The notes beneath the pieces are model-generated. The model was not told where the DNA came from and did not search any database. It saw nothing but the letters and a program-made list of their open reading frames with translations. A DNA stretch of 64,000 bases from the NCBI GenBank assembly GCA_963402885.1, contig OY727100.1:16399395-16463394 (forward strand). The letters run 5' to 3'. A program made the position numbers and the translations under genes. This document shows, piece after piece, positions 60,734-64,000 of the stretch; position 1 is the stretch's first letter; each line of letters begins with the position of its first letter. The stretch is from Antedon bifida. Its lineage: Eukaryota; Echinodermata; Crinoidea; Comatulida; Antedonidae.

Positions 60734-63703
60734 CTAGTCTTCTTCATCACTAGTGCCTATATTGAAGAACATTTGTATAGGAAAAAATCAAGGCACGAAT
60801 TAACATTTCAGTTTATGGGACACATATACATAACAAAATAACTATGAGAGGTATCAGAATATAACGATTTTACACCATCTATGGTACTGTCCAAAATCCA
60901 AAAATAATAAGGATATTCAAAATTTAGAATATAGATACAGAAAGTTTATTTTTACAAGAAAACAAAACTAAGGATTGTTTTTCCTAATTCAACTTATCGA
61001 AACTTCAGAATATATACTAAGCTGAAACTTCAAAATAAAAGTTTTCAAATTTTTCCGTCTCCAACTTATCTACACTTTATATGAACATATTGATTTCGCC
61101 ATGCAAACCTTCAAACAAAACATGTTGACGGTCAGACCAGGGAAGAGTTAAATTACATTACATTAAATTACAAATGCAATTTAACTCTTCCCTGGTCAGA
61201 CTTACCTGGTAAATCATTGTCGGTGTTTTTTATTGCCACTCCTCCAGACATCCCACTCTCACCATTTCCATTACTTGGTGATGAAATTAGTTTTGCTTGT
61301 CCAGAACTATCTGGCATTGAATTATAATACAGTTTAAATAAATTGAAAGCATCTTAAAATACAGGATACACAATTATGAGTATCGGTAACTGGAAGTATC
61401 AAACGTATACCGTACGTTATGTTGCTACGAATATTTATATAGGAAAAAGTGAAGACAAGATTTCATTCGTAATTATTAGGTTATTCAGTGGGGATGGGGG
61501 AGGGGAGATAATAACAAAATAACTATATTCCGAGGGGTATCAGAATATAAATATGATTTTACCCCATCTATAGTACAATTTTGACTCTATAATGCTATTG
61601 ATTGTTCTAAGACATTATCGCAGAATTGATTCGTTTTATACTTTAATATAATTACTATATACAGAGTTTCTTCAATATTCATAAAAGGGGGCACTTCACT
61701 GTAAGTAACAATACAAAGAATATACTTCAAAACAATTACTCCTTTCCATGAGAAAAAAAAACAATCATGTTTTGATGATCAGACTTACTTGGTAGATTAG
61801 GATCGGCCTGATTTACTTTTTGTCCAGACATTGCATTACAACCATTTCCATTACTTGGTTGACCTGCTATTGAATTATAATACAGTGAGTAGGGCCTACT
61901 GTAACTAGAAATACCAAATTGGTATTTGGTGAGATTGGACTGTGAATGGGTGCCAAAAGCCAACTACCACTTGGTATAGAATATACTAAACATTTTGGCA
62001 AAGAATATACTAAACTTCAAAACAATTACTCCTTTCCATGAGAAATAAAAAATAAAAAAAACAATCATGTTTTGATGGTCAGACTTACTTTGTGGATTAG
62101 CATCGGCCTGATCTATTAATTTTTTTCCAGACATCGCATTACCATCATTTCCATTACTTGATTGACCTGCTATTGAATTATAATACAGTGAGTAGGGCCT
62201 ACTGTAACTAGAAATACCAAATTGGTATTTGGTGAGATTGGACTGTGAATGGGTGCCAAAAGCCACCTACCACTTGGTGTAGAATATACTAAACATTTTG
62301 GCAAAGAATATACTAAACTTCAAAACAATTACTCCTTTCCATGAGAAATAAAAAATAAAAAAAACAATCATGTTTTGATGGTCAGACTTACTTGCTGGAT
62401 TAGCATCGGCATGATTTACTTTTTGTCTAGACATCGCACTACCACCATTTCCATTACTTGATTGACCTGCTATTGAATTATAATACAGTGAGTAGGGCCT
62501 ATTGTAACTAGAAATACCAAATTGGTATTTGGTAAGATTGGACTGTGAATGGGTGCCTAAAGCCAACTACCACTTGGTATAGAATATACTAAACATTTTG
62601 GCAAAGAATATACTAAACTTCAAAACAAATACTCCTTTCCATGAGAAATAAAAAATTAAAAAAACAATCATGTTTTGATGGTCAGACTTACTTTGTGGAT
62701 TAGCATCGGCCTGATTTATTAATTTTTTTCCAGACATCGCATTACCATCATTTCCATTACTTGATTGACCTGCCATTGAATTATAATACAGTGAGTAGGG
62801 CCTACTGTAACTAGAAATACCAAATTGATATTTGGTAAGATTGGACTGTGAATGAGTGCCTAAAGCCAACTACAACTTGGTATAGAATATACTAAACATT
62901 TTGGCAAAGAATATACTAAACTTCAAAACAATTACTCCTTTCCATGAGAAATTAAAAATAAAAAAAACAATCATGTTTTGATGGTCAGACTTACTTTGTG
63001 GATTAGCATCGGCCTGATCTATTAATTTTTTTCCAGACATCGCATTACCATCATTTCCATTACTTGATTGACCTGCTATTGAATTATAATACAGTGAGTA
63101 GGGCCTACTGTAACTAGAAATACCAAATTGGTATTTGGTGAGATTGGACTGTGAATGGGTGCCAAAAGCCAACTACCATACCAACTGTTCATATTGTTGT
63201 AGATGTCTAGTTGTCGTATATACTAATGGTTTAGATGGAGCATGTACTTCTGCATAGTACCTATACATTTTATTTACTGTCATGTTTAAGTTCCAAACCT
63301 CTTAGGCTTGGGTATTTCAAAACACACAACAGTACATCTCATCTCTCAAGATTATTGAGTGGAATTACGGTATTCTTGCAAATGCTTTATTAAACTATCG
63401 TTAATAATAAGTTAAATAAATACAAATGAAACAGAAACTTCCATGAAAGAATAATTGACTGTCGTTTGGGTAATCTTGCCTCATTGTTTTACATTTGTTT
63501 TGTCCATGTTTTTGTTTGGCGAAATAAATGATATGATAAATATAACGCATTTATAATCATATTGTTTGAAAAGAAAAACGAAGAGAAATTAAAAAAAAAA
63601 AAATCTTATAAGAGGACCATGATGTAATAGTTATACCTTTTGGGTCTTTTCCTGATTCGCCACTTTCCATACTTCCTTTGTTAGTTGAGTCTTCGGTTTT
63701 CTT
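60734..63703 (-). CDS. Unrecognised gene, 3' part, with five tandem near-identical exons
   Basis: Exons in transcript order are 63703-63637, 63072-62995, 62769-62692, 62466-62392, 62166-62089, 61863-61789, 61310-61206 and 60756-60734 (stop TAG). The gene continues beyond the right edge. Junctions are GT/AG and, after the first listed exon, all are phase 1, so the frame runs through to the C terminus GTSDEED. Exons 2-6 encode 25-26 residue modules such as GQSSNGNDGNAMSGKKLIDQ + ADANPQ or GQSSNGNGGSAMSRQKVN + HADANPA. Exon 7 is an older, longer relative (SPSNGNGESGMSGGVAIKN). The upstream exon is charged (KKTEDSTNKGSMESGESGKD). The protein end is thus Ser/Asn/Gly-rich, hydrophilic and probably disordered. 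No family was recognised and no function is claimed. Confidence 0.7.
61131..61201. repeat. Inverted repeat at a splice donor (24-bp perfect arms)
   Basis: GTCAGACCAGGGAAGAGTTA + AATT (61131-61154) and its exact reverse complement (61178-61201) flank a 23-base loop. In the minus-strand transcript the stem begins at position +5 of the intron after exon 61310-61206. Confidence 0.9.
61721..63178 (-). repeat. Tandem array, about 300-303-bp unit, one exon per unit
   Basis: Five units (about 61721-61963, then 303, 300, 303 and 303 bp) each contain a 75- or 78-bp exon, its splice sites and about 225 bp of intron. Intron words such as TTGTTTTGAAGTTTAGTATA, CCATTCACAGTCCAATCT and CTACTCACTGTATTATAATT are shared. 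Units 2, 4 and 5 are one subtype (78-bp exon) and units 1 and 3 the other (75-bp exon), counting from the left. Confidence 0.93.
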
Positions 63704-63829
63704 CTGAAAGTAGAAGTAGAAATTAATGAATTAAAAGTTTAATTATAACTAGGAAAAACCATTCTCTTTTGGAGTGATAGTGACGGGGACAAGCTGGTTT
63801 TTAATATTTCATCCCAATAGAAGATATTT

Positions 63830-64000
63830 CTCAAGATTTTGAAGATATATTCCCCCGCCAAAATTCATTGGCTATGTTTTGGCTTTAAATTACATTTTTT
63901 CAGAAAATAATTTATTTTCGATCTAATTTTTGGTCAAAGTGAATAAATATTATGTGACATTAAAATTGCATATTCAACAAAAACATTAAAATAAATTTTT
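63830..64000. mobile_element. Partial TTAA MITE relative at window edge
   Basis: TTGAAGATATATTCCCCCGC, TGGCTTTAAATTACATTTTT and TCAAAGTGAATAAATATTAT resemble the element at 14972-15327 in order and wording. It is cut by the window end. Confidence 0.45.

Noticed and set aside
61736..63172. Five open frames of 75-100 codons read as separate small genes
   Set aside because: They run through splice sites into intron sequence. The shared GT/AG flanks and phase show they are exons of one gene; only the 25-26 codon parts are coding.

Overview
The window is animal nuclear DNA: AT-rich, with genes split by many introns with GT/AG ends and dense in short palindromic transposons. Predicted proteins look like single-copy orthologues of vertebrate genes. 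The frequent 'aggcctag/taggccta' words and the mobile-element load suggest a marine deuterostome, most likely an echinoderm. That placement is inference from style, not proof. All splice junctions below were read by hand: each has GT/AG ends, and the reading frame closes across every complete gene.

Layout, left to right: TAF4 first coding exon (-, runs off the left edge); LSM14 (+, 8 coding exons); PSMA7 proteasome subunit alpha 7 (-, 6 exons); KIAA1143-like small protein (+, 3 exons); a repeat-rich tail-to-tail gap; TRAPPC8 (-, 28 coding exons, 1498 aa); two tandem NTF2-type nuclear transport factor genes (+, 4 exons each); a large inverted-repeat element of about 4.6 kb at 43.5-48.0 kb containing three tandem arrays and a LINE fragment; a galactose-3-O-sulfotransferase-like gene (+, 3 exons); SS18 (-, 7 exons); mitochondrial RBFA (+, 5 exons); and the 3' part of an unrecognised minus-strand gene with five near-identical tandem exons (runs off the right edge).

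The genes do not form a pathway. They are mostly housekeeping functions: TFIID, mRNA translational repression, proteasome, vesicle tethering, Ran import, BAF chromatin remodelling and mitoribosome maturation. The clear organisational theme is head-to-head pairing: TAF4/LSM14, PSMA7/KIAA1143, TRAPPC8/NTF2 and SS18/RBFA each share a short (0.28-0.83 kb) presumed bidirectional promoter, and YY1-like ATGGC motifs overlap some start codons.

Introns and gaps are filled with at least eight families of short inverted-repeat elements (one with about 16 copies here), a tandem pair of Helitron/Helentron-like elements, minisatellites, a perfect 71-bp-arm palindrome, and a LINE tail nested in a MITE with a 14-bp target duplication. 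The most novel items are the phase-1 exon array of the unknown gene, the octapeptide expansion in SS18, the NTF2 tandem duplication, the perfect palindrome and the 4.6 kb foldback-like element.
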